Shown in pieces: positions 23,596 through 35,300 of a stretch of DNA of 64,000 nt. The stretch comes from Carettochelys insculpta (lineage: Eukaryota; Chordata; Testudines; Carettochelyidae), in the NCBI RefSeq assembly GCF_033958435.1, contig NC_134161.1, forward strand, positions 16,368,001-16,432,000, given 5' to 3'. The position numbers and the translations under genes were made by a program. The notes under the pieces were generated by a model. It was not told the origin of the DNA and did no database searches. It was given only the letters and a program-made list of their open reading frames with translations. Position 1 is the stretch's first letter, and the number at the start of each line of letters is the position of its first letter.

Positions 23596-26500
23596 CAACC
23601 CCCCAATTGGTCTCTATGTCCTCAGTTGACCCCTCGTGTATCATTTGAGCCGTCCATATCCCCACCAGGCTCCCAGCCCTGCGCTCAGTGCAATAGGACT
23701 GGTGAGTGGCACGGGAGCAGAGGAGTGGGACGGCTTTGAGAGGCAAGGAAGAGGAGAGAGCCAGTCGGTAAGCCCGGCCTTGCCCCTCACCCTCAGCGTC
23801 TTAAGCACGGGCAAAGCACAGGGCCGCGCCCCGCACCAGCTTGGCTCAGAGTCCTTCATGGACTCCGTTCCTTCCCCCTTTCGTCTTGTCTCTCTGAGCC
23901 CCTCTTTCAGCATTGTCCTTGGGCACCTCTGCTGGCAGCCCCTTCCCCAGGCTGGCCGGCTGCCTGTCTGCCTCCCTCTTGTGTGACGAAACGCTGCCTG
24001 GGGTTTGTTACACACCCACTGCTTTCAGCAGAGGCCCATGATTCTCGCGTCAGGAGAAGGGGGTAACTCTCCGGTCCTTGCGTCCCTCGGGAGGGACCCA
24101 ACCACCAAGTGAAAAGCTCCTGAGGACCCCGCTACCACCTCTCCCTCGGCTGATTCGCGTGAGGGGCATCTCACAGGTCCCTCGGCGGCTGACACTAAAC
24201 CGTCTCGGTAGGCGGCTCACTCGCCTGCGGGATTCCTAGGCAGAGAGCACACGCAGAGGTGGGGACCCGTCAAGAGAAGAGGCCGGTTCAGCTGCCTTTC
24301 CCTGAGCTCCAGAGCAGGGATTTGACTGGCTCTGTGCGATCGCAAAGGCCTTAGCCCTGACTCTGAAGTGAAGGCCAGCCCAGGGCGGCTCAGCGCCCGT
24401 CAACAACCGACGGTCACTGGGTCGCTGCCCCCCAGGCCCTGCCCTACCGAACCTCGAGTAGTTCAGTGGTTTGGCCAGTTGCTCGGCAGGTGGCCGCTGT
24501 GAGTTCGACTCCTTCCTCCCCCTCTGCTTCAGGCGAGTGCCAGTGTGGCCCTTTCCCTGTGGCGAAAGGAGTGGAGGGCTTTGGCTGGTGGGGGCTTCTC
24601 GGGAGCTCAAGAAGCTGCTGCGCTTGCTCACTTTTTGCTGCCCAAGCAGCCCCCTGGAGTTGAGTCGTGGGAGTGGGTGAGAGCTGAGGGTTCAAAACCC
24701 CTTGCCGGGGTGGGATTTGAGCCCTTCTCTCAGGTGAACGGCCTAAACGCGGGGCGTGGAGGCAGCCCTGGGTGGCTGCGCGCCGTCTGTTTTCACTGTT
24801 GCCAGAGAACCACTTTCCCTTCCCATGGGCTCCCCAGCCTAGTCCAGGCTGGTTGAGTGGCTCAAGCGCTGCCTTGTCTCCTAGAAGTCAAGGGTTCAAA
24901 TCTCCTTTTTTCTCAAAGCGGAGGGAATTGATCCTGGGTCACTTCTCTCTAGACTGGATGCCCCCAGGGCTGGGTGGCGGGGAAAGTCAGAGGCAGAGAC
25001 TCCTTCTGTCCAAGAGGAGCCGCTTTCAGCAAGTACGAAGGGAGAAGTGGGCTGTGAGGTGCGCGTGACTTCTGCTCTAGGGCTGTGGCTCTGGCTTATG
25101 GCCTGGAGCCCGTGCGGTGCTGGTTCAAGTCTCCTTTCTGCTCGGTGAGTGTCAAGCGGTGCTCTGTTTTCTCAGTGCTCAAGGGCTCCACTTTCAGTAC
25201 ATATTAACTGGAGCAGAGGCTGCTCTCAGTGCCCTGTGTGGAGTAGGGGCTGAGGGCCTCTCCTAAGGATCTGAGGGCCCCTGGTTCAAGTCCCTGCTCT
25301 GCCTGCTGGGTGCCCCTGAGGGGTGGAAACCAGCCCTGCCTTGCTGAGGGGTTGGCTGTTCACAAGGCCTCTTGTTGCTTTTTCGTAAAGAAGTTTTGCT
25401 GCTGAGCAGTAAAACCCCCTCTCTCTAGTCCACCGTGATTGGGATACAAGCCCAGGCTGCAGCCTACCCCAGGGCACTCCCCTGCTCTTTTGAGGGGTGT
25501 GAACTGGGGTGGCCACCTCCTGGGAGAGAGTCTGGGGAGCGATCCTTGTCCAAGCCCCCTCCCTTTCCCAAGAAGACAATGGCCTCTGGGGAAAGAGAGG
25601 GGGCTCAGACAAGGATGGCCCCCCACAAAGGACAGTCGCCTAGGAGGCAGGGGATCCCAGTGCAAGCCCCTGCGCTGAACAGGCAGCTGGGGGGCTTGAA
25701 CCAGGATCTCCCACAACCCAGGCGAGTATCCGAACCACTGGACTAGAGAGTGGAGCTAGCAAGAAGGCCAGCCCCAGGCGTATTTATCGCCAGTCGAACA
25801 GCTTCCACAGGAAAAAGACACTGGCAACACAGGGGCGATTATGAAGGAAGGAAGATTCAAAGCAGCGTCTCTCTCCCGTAGAAAGGGCAGAGCCGGAGGA
25901 CCAGCCAACCTCCGAGCAGGCGGCCAGAGCCTGACCCAACTCACGCGGCCTTCGGTGGAGAGAGAAGCGAGCCGAGACGCAGTCCTTCCTTTTGAAGGAA
26001 GGGACAGGATTAGAACCCCTGGCTCCCGAGAGATGGGGCGAGCACACAAGCCACTCGACCAACCTCCACCTGGCAGGCGAGCTCACGTGGCCCCCTATTG
26101 ACACCGAAAACAGCGCCCACACCCGCCTTGGGCTGAAGAATTAGACCCAGACGTGTGGCCAAGCCGGCGCCCCACAGAAGCAGCAAGGCCTCCTTGTTTG
26201 CCCAAACCATAGCTAATTAACAGGGAACAGACTTGCTCCCTGCTCTCTGGCCTCAAATTGAACCCCTGGGAACTTTCAGTGACCCCAGAGTTGGTCTCTG
26301 TCTCCTCTTTTCACCCCCATTCTGGTTGAAGACTCCTACTCTTTTAACTAGAAGCGAGGCCCTACAAGACTTGCTCCTTGCTTTCTCAGCCCATATTTGA
26401 ACTCTCCGGCCACATATGGAACCCCTGTGAACTTTCAGTGACCCCCTAATTGGTCTCCGTCTCCTCATTTTCCCCTCTCCATTCCAACTGATCACAATTT

Positions 26501-26637
26501 GTCTCTCTCCAGTAGTCCAGAAACCTTGTTCTCTGTTACTTTGCGCGAACACTCTGGCCTCACACGGAACCCCTGTGCAGTTTCAGTGACCCCATAATTG
26601 GTCGCTATGTCCTCATTTGCCCCAATTCTCCCTCAAT
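23596..26637. repeat. Macrosatellite unit 4 (truncated)
   Basis: The complex segment is complete (to about 26215), but the subrepeat block stops after about three subrepeats. At the junction, a ~20-bp stretch (TTGCCCCAATTCTCCCTCA) occurs twice in tandem at 26617-26656 before unrelated sequence begins. Confidence 0.9.
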
Positions 26638-27217
26638 TGCCCCAATTCTCCCTCAGTTGTTTGGCCTAAAGGCACCCTCCAAGGCTGGTCACCCAAACTG
26701 TTCTCTTACAAATGGACTGAAAGGTCATTCAATGGCCTTTTATGGACAATGTTACCATCCTCAGTTCTACCTATCACAACTGGCAAGAGGACGTGATTGA
26801 GTACAATTGACGTTGGGAGTTGGTCTCTATCAAGGGGAGTTTATTCCCTTCCTACTGTGTGAAGACTGGCCAGCCATTGTTTCAATTTCTATGGTTATAA
26901 GAACAATTTGAGTTGTTGTCTCCATTGGTATACATATTACTCAGGCCAGCAAATGCGTCTGATCACAGGAAAGTCTTATCTGTGCTTAACTTTACCAGTG
27001 CTTCCTGAAATGTCTTCTTCCTCATTCAGTAAAGAAAGCTGTGACCCCCCACCTACTATTAACTATGTGTACACTGCTGTGGGGAGCATGCTTCCTGCGT
27101 GGGCAGCCAGGTACACATTAGCTCTACTCAAGCTATTGTGCTAAAGCCAGCGGTGCACATGAGGAAGCAATAGTGATAGCTTAGGCTAGACACCGGTGTG
27201 TACCAGCTGTGTTTGGG
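26638..27217. other. Unique-looking DNA between array and CR1
   Basis: About 580 bp with no recognised repeat, gene or RNA. It is the right flank of the macrosatellite. Confidence 0.5.
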
Positions 27218-27778
27218 AGAACATAAGAATGTCCACAGTGGGTCAGACCAAAGGCCCATTTAGCTCAGTACCCTGTCTGCCGACAATGGCCAATGCCTGA
27301 TGCCCCAGAGGGGGTGAACAGAACAGTAATCACTGAGTGATCCCTCTTCTGTCACCCATTTCCAGCCTCTGACAAACAGAGGCGAGGGACACCATTCCTA
27401 CCTGTCCTGGCTAATAGCCATTGATGGACCTATCCACCATGAATTTACCTAGTTCTTTTTTGAACCCTGCCAGCGTCTTGGTCTTCACAACATCTTTTGA
27501 CGTGGAGTTCCACAGGGCGACCGACCATGCACTGAATGAAGAAAAACTTCCTTTTATTGCTTTTAAACCTGCTGTCCATTAATTTCATTTGGTGACCCCT
27601 AGTTCTTATGTTATGGGAACAAGCAAGTAACCTTTCCTTATTCATGTTTTCCACCCCGGTCATGATCTTATAGACCTCTATCATATCCTGCCTTCATCTC
27701 CTCATTTCTAAGCTGAAAAGTCCCAATCTTTTTAACCTTTCTTCCAACGGTACCCGTTCCAAACCCCTCATCATGACG
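27218..27778 (-). mobile_element. CR1 LINE 3' fragment
   Basis: The terminus GAACATAAGAATGTCCACAG at 27219 is followed by a reverse-complemented C-terminal reading ([40 protein letters not shown]). It lies downstream of PKNOX2. Confidence 0.85.
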
Positions 27779-27931
27779 ACGTGAGGGTGCATAGGACAAT
27801 TCACTGCCCTGCTATCACAGCTTCACTGATATTTTTATCATACTAATGTGAGCAGAGCTAACAAGGGTCTGCCTGGCTACAGTGAGGAGGTCAGTCCCTG
27901 CTGCAGAGTCGACATACTCTCAATGAGCATC

Positions 27932-29133
27932 TTTATTTCAAGACAGTTGTTGTCACTCTGTTCTGAGAGGGATGTGCTGTGCTGGTTGGGATGCCAGAGG
28001 AGATGTGATGCCAGGGGCATTATGGTGTGTGATCATCAGCTAGCTCGAGAAACCTCTTCCTGGCCCAGAAATCCATGAATTCTCAAAGCCAGGAGATCCA
28101 ACAGTGATGGTGTCATGGTAGTATGGTGAATACGAGATGGCTTTCAGCATTCTGAAAGACATATTTCAGATAAACAAGGCAAATTTAACACTTTTTAACC
28201 TATAGTTCATTAAAACATAAGAGCCTCCAATTATTTTTGATTAGTTTCTGACTATTTGTGATCTCCTAGACATTTAATGGTGCCTAGACAGCATCACTCT
28301 AGGGGCATTCTTGGTCATGTGTCATTCGTGCTGCCCAGAAATTTCACGAACTGTATCACAAGCCGAACGTGAAACAAAGTTTTCAAGTTTTTGGTTCTCC
28401 TGCAAAGGCTGCTTGGTTGGCACAAAATCATCAGACTGATTTACACCAACATGTGTGTCCCATCTGTACTTCCTGGGGCCGGACGCTGGTACAGGACAAG
28501 ATGGAATTCTGAAGAGTTGAAACTCATTTAATCGGCACTAATCAGGACTCTAAGTGGATCCAGCTTGAAATTCTTTCAAGGGTCAGTTTTAAATTCTGCA
28601 AATTTGCAATCTCTGATCTCCTTACTGTTAGATATTCATAATCATTACAGTCTTTGACTTAAAAAAGCGGTACTCCTTTTGCATTTAGAAATCTTTCATA
28701 AAAGCAGTGAAAATGAAAACAGACCTGTCAAAAAGGCATTGCATGATCACATCCATCAACGACTCAGTCATACAGAAAACAGCTTACCCTAAAAACACTT
28801 TCTGTTCTTATCAAAAACAACAACAACAAAAGAAAAAAAAAACTGGCCACAATATGTGCCTTGTAAACATGTGTCCTTCATTTAAATAATAATCCTGCAC
28901 ATTCTACTGGTCTCTTAAATGTGCTCTCCTGTCCACACCTGCAGGGTATTGCAGGCAAGCAGGACACTTTGTAAGGGTATCGTTACTTGATTTTCAGACA
29001 CCATTCTTAAAGTGATGTGAGGGGCTCATATGTCAAATTCCTCTAAAATGCCTCAGGCTGCTGATTTAGGTAGGCAAACATCTTTCCAGGAGGCATCTGC
29101 TCTACCATAAATCAGGGAACCTTCAATTCTGTT
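27932..29133 (-). other. PKNOX2 3' flank, possible 3' UTR
   Basis: This is non-coding sequence directly after the stop codon, AT-rich and free of recognised repeats. Candidate polyadenylation signals on the minus strand are AATAAA at 27932-27937 and the variant ATTAAA at 28272-28277. The true 3' end cannot be chosen from sequence alone. A CR1 copy begins just beyond, at about 27778. Confidence 0.3.
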
Positions 29134-29375
29134 CTACTCCAGGGAGTCACTGTGCTCCAAGCGCAGGTCACTGACATTCGTTGTCTGGAGCTCCTCATTA
29201 TCTTCCTCCAGCTCTTCTTCTTCTTCTTCTTCTTCTTCCTCTTCCTCCATGTCATCCTCCTCCTCCTCTTCTGTTCCGTCGAGTGAGTCATCATGAGCTG
29301 CCATCATGGCCTGCTGCATAGCAATGGTGGCGGTATCGGAAGACAGGGACTGCAGGTTGTCCATAATTATGGAGC
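29134..29375 (-). CDS. PKNOX2: PKNOX2 terminal coding exon: acidic C-terminus
   Basis: This 242-bp coding part completes a Gly codon, reads [20 protein letters not shown], then an Ala/Met/His segment and a long Glu/Asp tract, and ends [18 protein letters not shown] followed by TAG. The acceptor is ttattttag|GC. The Glu tract is coded by a GAA/GAG run (TTC repeats on the plus strand, about 29214-29250), so it is a coding microsatellite likely to vary in length. I recall mammalian PKNOX2 as having SINLDNLQ here. The SIIMDN version is seen directly in this sequence. Confidence 0.95.
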
Positions 29376-32300
29376 CTAAAATAAAAACAACACATGACAT
29401 GAAGAGTTACATTTGCACACCTTTGGTTATGTCTACACAAGCCAAGTTAAGTCAACTGCAGATACATAATTCTAGCTATAGGAATTGGCTAGAAGCAATG
29501 TATCTGCACTCACCTTACTTGGCTGTCCCTACCGGAGAAGGTCCTGTTTACCTCCCTTACCACCCACATCTGACAAGCAGTACAGGGGCTGACTGTGATC
29601 CCTGAGAGGTCAATTTCACACATCTCTACTAAACGTGCAATATTGTACCATAGAATCCCAGGACTGAAAGAGACCACAGGAGGTCATTGAGTACAACCCC
29701 CTGCACAAATCAGGGCCAACCTGAAATAAATTATCCCAGCCAGGGCTTTGTCAAGCCTGGACTTAAAAACCTCTAGGGATGGAGGTTCCACCACCTCTCT
29801 AGTAAATGTATTCTAGTGCTTCACTGCTCTTCTGGTGAAATAGTTTTTCCCAATATCCAGCCTACACCTCCCCCTCTGTAACTTGAGACCACTGCTCCTT
29901 GTTCTGCTATCCGTCACTGCAGAGAACAGCCTCTCTCCATCCTCTTTAGAGACCCGCTGCTCCAGGAAGTTGAAGGCTGCTATCAAATCGTCCCTCACTC
30001 ATCTCTTCTGCAAACTCAATAAGCCCAAATTCCTCAGCCTCTCTCTGTAGGTCATGTGCTCCAGCCCCCCTAATCATTTTGGTTGGCCTCCACTGGACCC
30101 ACTCCAATGCATCTGCATCCTTCCTATACTGGGGGACCCAGAACTGGATGCAGTTCTCCAGATGTGGCCTCACCAGTGCTGATTAAAAGGGAATAATAAC
30201 TGGAAGCAGGATCCAAATGAACCCAGCCCCGTCCATCAAAACATGTGAGGAGATTGGTGCTAAATAGGGTAACTGGCTGGATGGGGTGCAATATATTTCT
30301 ATTGCTAATACCAGCCTCAAAGTTTCTAACATCACTGCTTCTCCAGTGGGGTTTTCCAGTGAGGAGGGGCATCGCAGACTGGTACTTGGTTACCTGCTGT
30401 CTTGCCAGTATATGAAATAGGACAGTGGAAGAAAAGTGATAAAATTTAAGAAAGAAGCCGTCAAACTTCTCCTCTCCAGAAATGGCATTACCTCAGAGAC
30501 ACAGAAAGCAAGGCCTAGGAATGTACTACCTGTGTGTTAACAGACAGGTATTCTTTGTTGTTGACTTTAGCTCACACATAGCCTGCTGCTCTGAGTAGAT
30601 GTAGGTGCTTATGGTGCAAACAGCCACATTCGCGGATAACACCTTTAAGTTTGCTGCAGTTTTCCTATTCCTAGAATTCTGTCTTCAAGGACCAATTTCT
30701 CAGTCCAATTTCTAATTATGGCTGCATACAAAATCCTTTCCAATGTCAGATAGCTTCCTTCTACGAGAAGAGGACTTGGACCCGTTAAGTACAATAATCA
30801 AGGCAGATGTGCTCTCCATCCTTCACCAGCCAAGCACGTGCCATGTCCCTGCCCCATCCTTACCGTCAGGGTTGGTACTAGGGTTGCCTCCTTGTTGCTG
30901 CAGCACTCCAGCTGCAATTGAGTTGGGCCAGAATCTTTGAGTTGGACGGTGCTGGGATTTGATCTTCTTGGCTTTCGGGGCTGGATCGGGATTGCTCGCA
31001 TCAAGCATAGGCTGAAGAATGCGCCGCCGGGCGTTGATAAACCTTCCCAAGGGGAAAAACAGGGAGATATCGCATTGTTGACTGCTTAGAATTACAACTC
31101 AGTTTTAGAGTAATTATCTTCTTTCACTTATTACGGGTAACATTTTCTAAAGCATCCGAATGACTTAGGAGACTAGCCTCCATTGACTAGCAATGAGAAG
31201 TGGGATCCTAAGGGTTCAGATATTTGCCAGGATGGGTAGGAATGGTGTCACTCATCCATTAGAAGCTGGATATGGATGACAGGAGAGGGATCGTTCCCTC
31301 TGGAACATCTGGCACTGGCTTCTGTCTGAAGTCAGGATACTGGGCTAGATGGACCTTTGGTCTGACCCACTGCGGCCATTCTTATGAGAGGAGAGAGCCA
31401 TAGGTACACAAGCAGGTGACCTGGTGGACTTGTCTGATGGTCCAGAGCCAGGTAACACCCTCTGCTTGGGATTCTCAGCTGCAAACCCTCTTGGACTGAG
31501 ACCCATAAGCCAGATCAGCGGATCAGACAGCTCATGCAGTCTCTGGCTTTATCTCCACCATGCCATAGTATGGACAAGGGGGTGTGGATTGCCCAGTATA
31601 TCTAAGTGTTGCCTCCTAACCATCCTGTGTAGATGCTGCTGGTGCAAACTAAAAGCTGCTTTGTGTCCATGTACCTTTCGAACTGGACTGTGTTAACGCA
31701 AAGTCGGCACCTTTACATTGGCTGTGAGAGAGGCACACTCTGGTACACGCTGAGATTCACACCCCTCTAATACACCCTTCAGCAATGTAGACAAGCCCTC
31801 GATCTCCTGGTCCTAACCAGCACCTCAGACATTATTCAGGCACCTAAATCCCTTTTACAAATCGGGCCCTAAATGCCCAAGTCGCTTTTGAACAGGAAAC
31901 CTGGCTCCCGAGGCTCTGGCTCTGTTAATATTTTCCCATCCATCTGCAGAATAAGTGTTGTTACAGGCACCGAGGCATGTGCGGATGTGAACCACCCATA
32001 GAAAACATGCTACCAACTGTGGACGGCTGTGGGTGCTCTGCCAACTGCCTGGGCAGCCCCTGAATCTCTCCTGGGGCAGCCCCCAACAGCTTACAGGGAT
32101 CACTGCTCCTGAGCCGCACAGGGCTTGTCTACAGAGGGAAGCGATTGTAAAGTAAGTTAGGATGTGATTTTTAAATCACAACAGCTATTCTGCTATTCCT
32201 GCACTGAGAGCCCCTTTTTCTGCTTCCTCCTCTTCCAAAGCAGGGAAAGTGAAACAGACCACAGGCAAAGCAGTCAAAGTGTCCATAATGTGAGTTAGTG

Positions 32301-35300
32301 CAGAAGTGTTCTTTGGCGTTTGCTGCTCTGTGATGGCTATTCTGAACCATTTGCTGTGTAGAAAGCCCTTGGGTGCTTTGGAAAATGTCATCCTTTTCCA
32401 CAAGTGAGTACTTTGTTGCTAATATGCTCTTTTCCCCTGTAGAAAAATACAACAGGTAACATTGAATTATGTATCTTTTCACCAGCAAGGGGCACTGAGT
32501 GCTTACAGATGTCTACCAGCTACTATGGTGGGAGTTTACATGGAGTCATTTAGCATCAGTATCAGCTCCTGGACAGACTTTCTAGATCTAGATCTATAAA
32601 ATCACCTATAAAAAATACACACATCTCTTTGAACTGGAAGGGACTTTGGGAGCTCATCGAGTCCAGTCCCCTGCCCTGTTGGCAGGACCAAGCACCATCC
32701 CTGACATCTATTTGCCCAAGTCCCTAAATGACCTCCTGAAGGACTCACAACCCTGGGTTTAGCAGGCCAATGCTCAAGCCACTGAGCTCTCTCTCCCCTG
32801 TCCTGTTCTGAGCCGAGGGTTGGGCAAATGATCTCCGGAGCATTCTCCAACCTGAATCTTCTATGATCCGCTGAATGAAATGACAAGTAACAAATGAACA
32901 GAGGGCTTTAATATCAGTGACTGATGACCCCAAGTGAAGGATACCAAGTAAGACTCCCCTATGATCCTACTGCTCCTCAGTCAACTCAGGAAAAACATCC
33001 CATAGTCCCCAAAGTTTTACAGCTATTCATTTGTCTGGTGCTTTCTAGCGTGCCTGCCGACAGGACATTTAAACTCAATAGCCCCATGGGCAGATTTTTA
33101 AAGGTACAGGTTGAACTTCTCTAATCCAGTACTCTCTCATCCAGTAACATCTTTAATCCGGCATGATTTTAATTAGCCAGATGACCACTTTTCACAGGTG
33201 TGGCCAAGTTTTGGGTTCTGGCCTGTCACATATGGTGTCTCTGTCTGGTTTCGCTTCTCCAGAGTGGGGTTTAGTGGAGCTTGGAGTTAGGTGTCTACAC
33301 ACATGGAAACTCAAACATTCCCACTGATTTCTTTTGACTGACTGATTTTGAAAATCCTACTAAATACTTTGAAAAATATGGCCCTTACACTCCTAAGTCA
33401 CTTGGGCAGTTGTACAAAGTTTACCTCTGGAAGCCTTTTCTAGGAATGGAAAGTTTCACCCCTGATACAACTTCATGGAATTACAAACTTACACCAGAGA
33501 CAAATGTGGCCCAAGAAGGGGAACACAGCAGTGACTTAACTGAGGTGACACTGAGGTATGAGACACAAGCTTGGCAAGGAGTATCTTTTATTGCACCAAC
33601 TTCTGTGTAAGTTAGTTTTTATAAAGAATTATAGTACACTAGAACTGGATGGGACCTAAAGAGGTCATTAAGTCCCATCCCCTGATTCTGCTAGTTGTCT
33701 GATTTGTTTATACCACCCGTTACCATAAAATGTAGAGTCTGAGACCAGTCCTGCTTTTAATCTCTTGGAGAGCTGGAGTGGACCCCTGCCAATGAACAAA
33801 TGGGATGGTAAAGCAGATCTCAGAATGTGTCAGTGTCACAGCAGTGCAACTTACACTGATGTGATAATCTGTTGGAACTAAAGTCCGCCCCAGTATGGAT
33901 GGGTGCAATCCATATATGACTCATAGTAGCACTGAGGAGGTGCACCACACCCACCTGTACCCCTGCCAAAATTTTAATTTCTCAATGGTGTGCCATCTCC
34001 TCCCCACTCCCTGCAAGCACCAGTTGACTATGGCGCAATCCCCAGTGAAGTCGGTGGGAGCTGGCCCTGGACGTATTGTACATGATACAGTTAAAAGTGC
34101 ATGTGTGGCTACACCTGCTTTTGGTTGCTTTCCTTGTTACAGTGTGTGATGGGGTTCTGGGGTTCCCAAAGCTCTGCACCCTGTCCGCAGGCAGGAGAGT
34201 CTCTCACTCAGCAGGAAAACAGCAGGTTTATAAGCCGACAGGACACAGCATCGTACAGAGGAGTCAGTACAGCAGGCCGAGACAGCCAGTCCCATCCATG
34301 TTGGGGAGAGGAGGCCCCGAGGGGCCCCCAGAGCTGGGGCCTGGCCCCCTCCTTTGTCTCTCTCTCCCTCAGCCCAGACTAACTGCTTTCAACTCCCAGT
34401 TCCAATTCAAACCCCTCAGGCTCCACCTCCTCCTTTGTCTGCAGTACAAAGGTGTTACCTGGTCGTCAAGGTTACCCTCAGCAGGAGCCCCACACCCTCT
34501 GTGAGCCACTCACACACACACAGGTATCCCCCACTCCATCACACAGTGCCTTCATGCCCAGCGTGTAACTTGCTCCCTTTGCATGTACGCTGAGCACAGG
34601 GGCTGTGAAAGTCATGCTGCTTTACAAGCAACAATCCATTGAGAAGCCTGATTCTGGTAGTGGGCTGATTTGTTTACAAACCGTTTTTCTTCCTGTGAAC
34701 TGCAGCCCACAGCTATAGCCAGGTGCAGGCTGCATTTGTGTGGAAGTTTTCTGGCTTGGCCCTGTTTCTGAGTTGGGCTCTGCTCTTCCCTGCTGGTTTA
34801 TTAGGAAATGTCATCTTAGGGTGCCAAATCCTGGCCCTGGGTGAGTTAATGGGAGTTCTGCCAGGCTTCAGGCCAGCAGAATTTCCAGAGTGATTAGCTC
34901 TTCGCTATGACATCCAGTAGGTTATTTTACTCCATTGCTCTCCTGTCTGTTGACAGCATTCCATGGACGGAGGCTGTCTGCACGGGGGGCTGGTCAGGGC
35001 AGTGACACTTCACTGACGCTTGCTACACACAATAATAAAGCACAGTATGATTTATTTATTAACCAGTCTAAGTTGTTAAACTCTCAGGAGGCTTTTACTG
35101 CACTGTTAACCAAGTGTGGTTGACAAAATAATCCGGGGCCAGCATTTTGCTGTGAAAATAATGTATGTAACTGTCTTCCCATCACCCCGTTTAAAGATGA
35201 ATATATAGTCCTACAGTCGATGAAACTGTGAACTCATACACTTTGGGTAATGCTGATCATTAATTGGGTTCCTGAACCATGGAGGTCTGAATATCACTGG

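Larger units (their letters stand above)
10612..26637. repeat. 16-kb macrosatellite array, 4,225-bp unit, about 3.8 copies
   Basis: Identical blocks recur at an exact offset of 4,225 bp four times. For example, GAGTAGTTCAGTGG occurs at 11781, 16006, 20231 and 24456. Copies differ at only a handful of sites, so identity is well over 99 percent apart from the left edge of copy 1. Each unit holds a ~2.6-kb complex GC-rich segment with tRNA-like modules and a ~1.6-kb block of ~155-bp subrepeats. The array starts and ends inside the subrepeat block. Reading frames that repeat four times in the region are by-products of the array and show no protein family. It lies about 2.5 kb past the PKNOX2 stop. 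Confidence 0.95.

Noticed and set aside
10612..26637. The four near-identical units as a simple assembly error
   Set aside because: Unit-specific variants, an eroded left edge and a truncated right unit argue for a real array, although the true copy number may differ from four.
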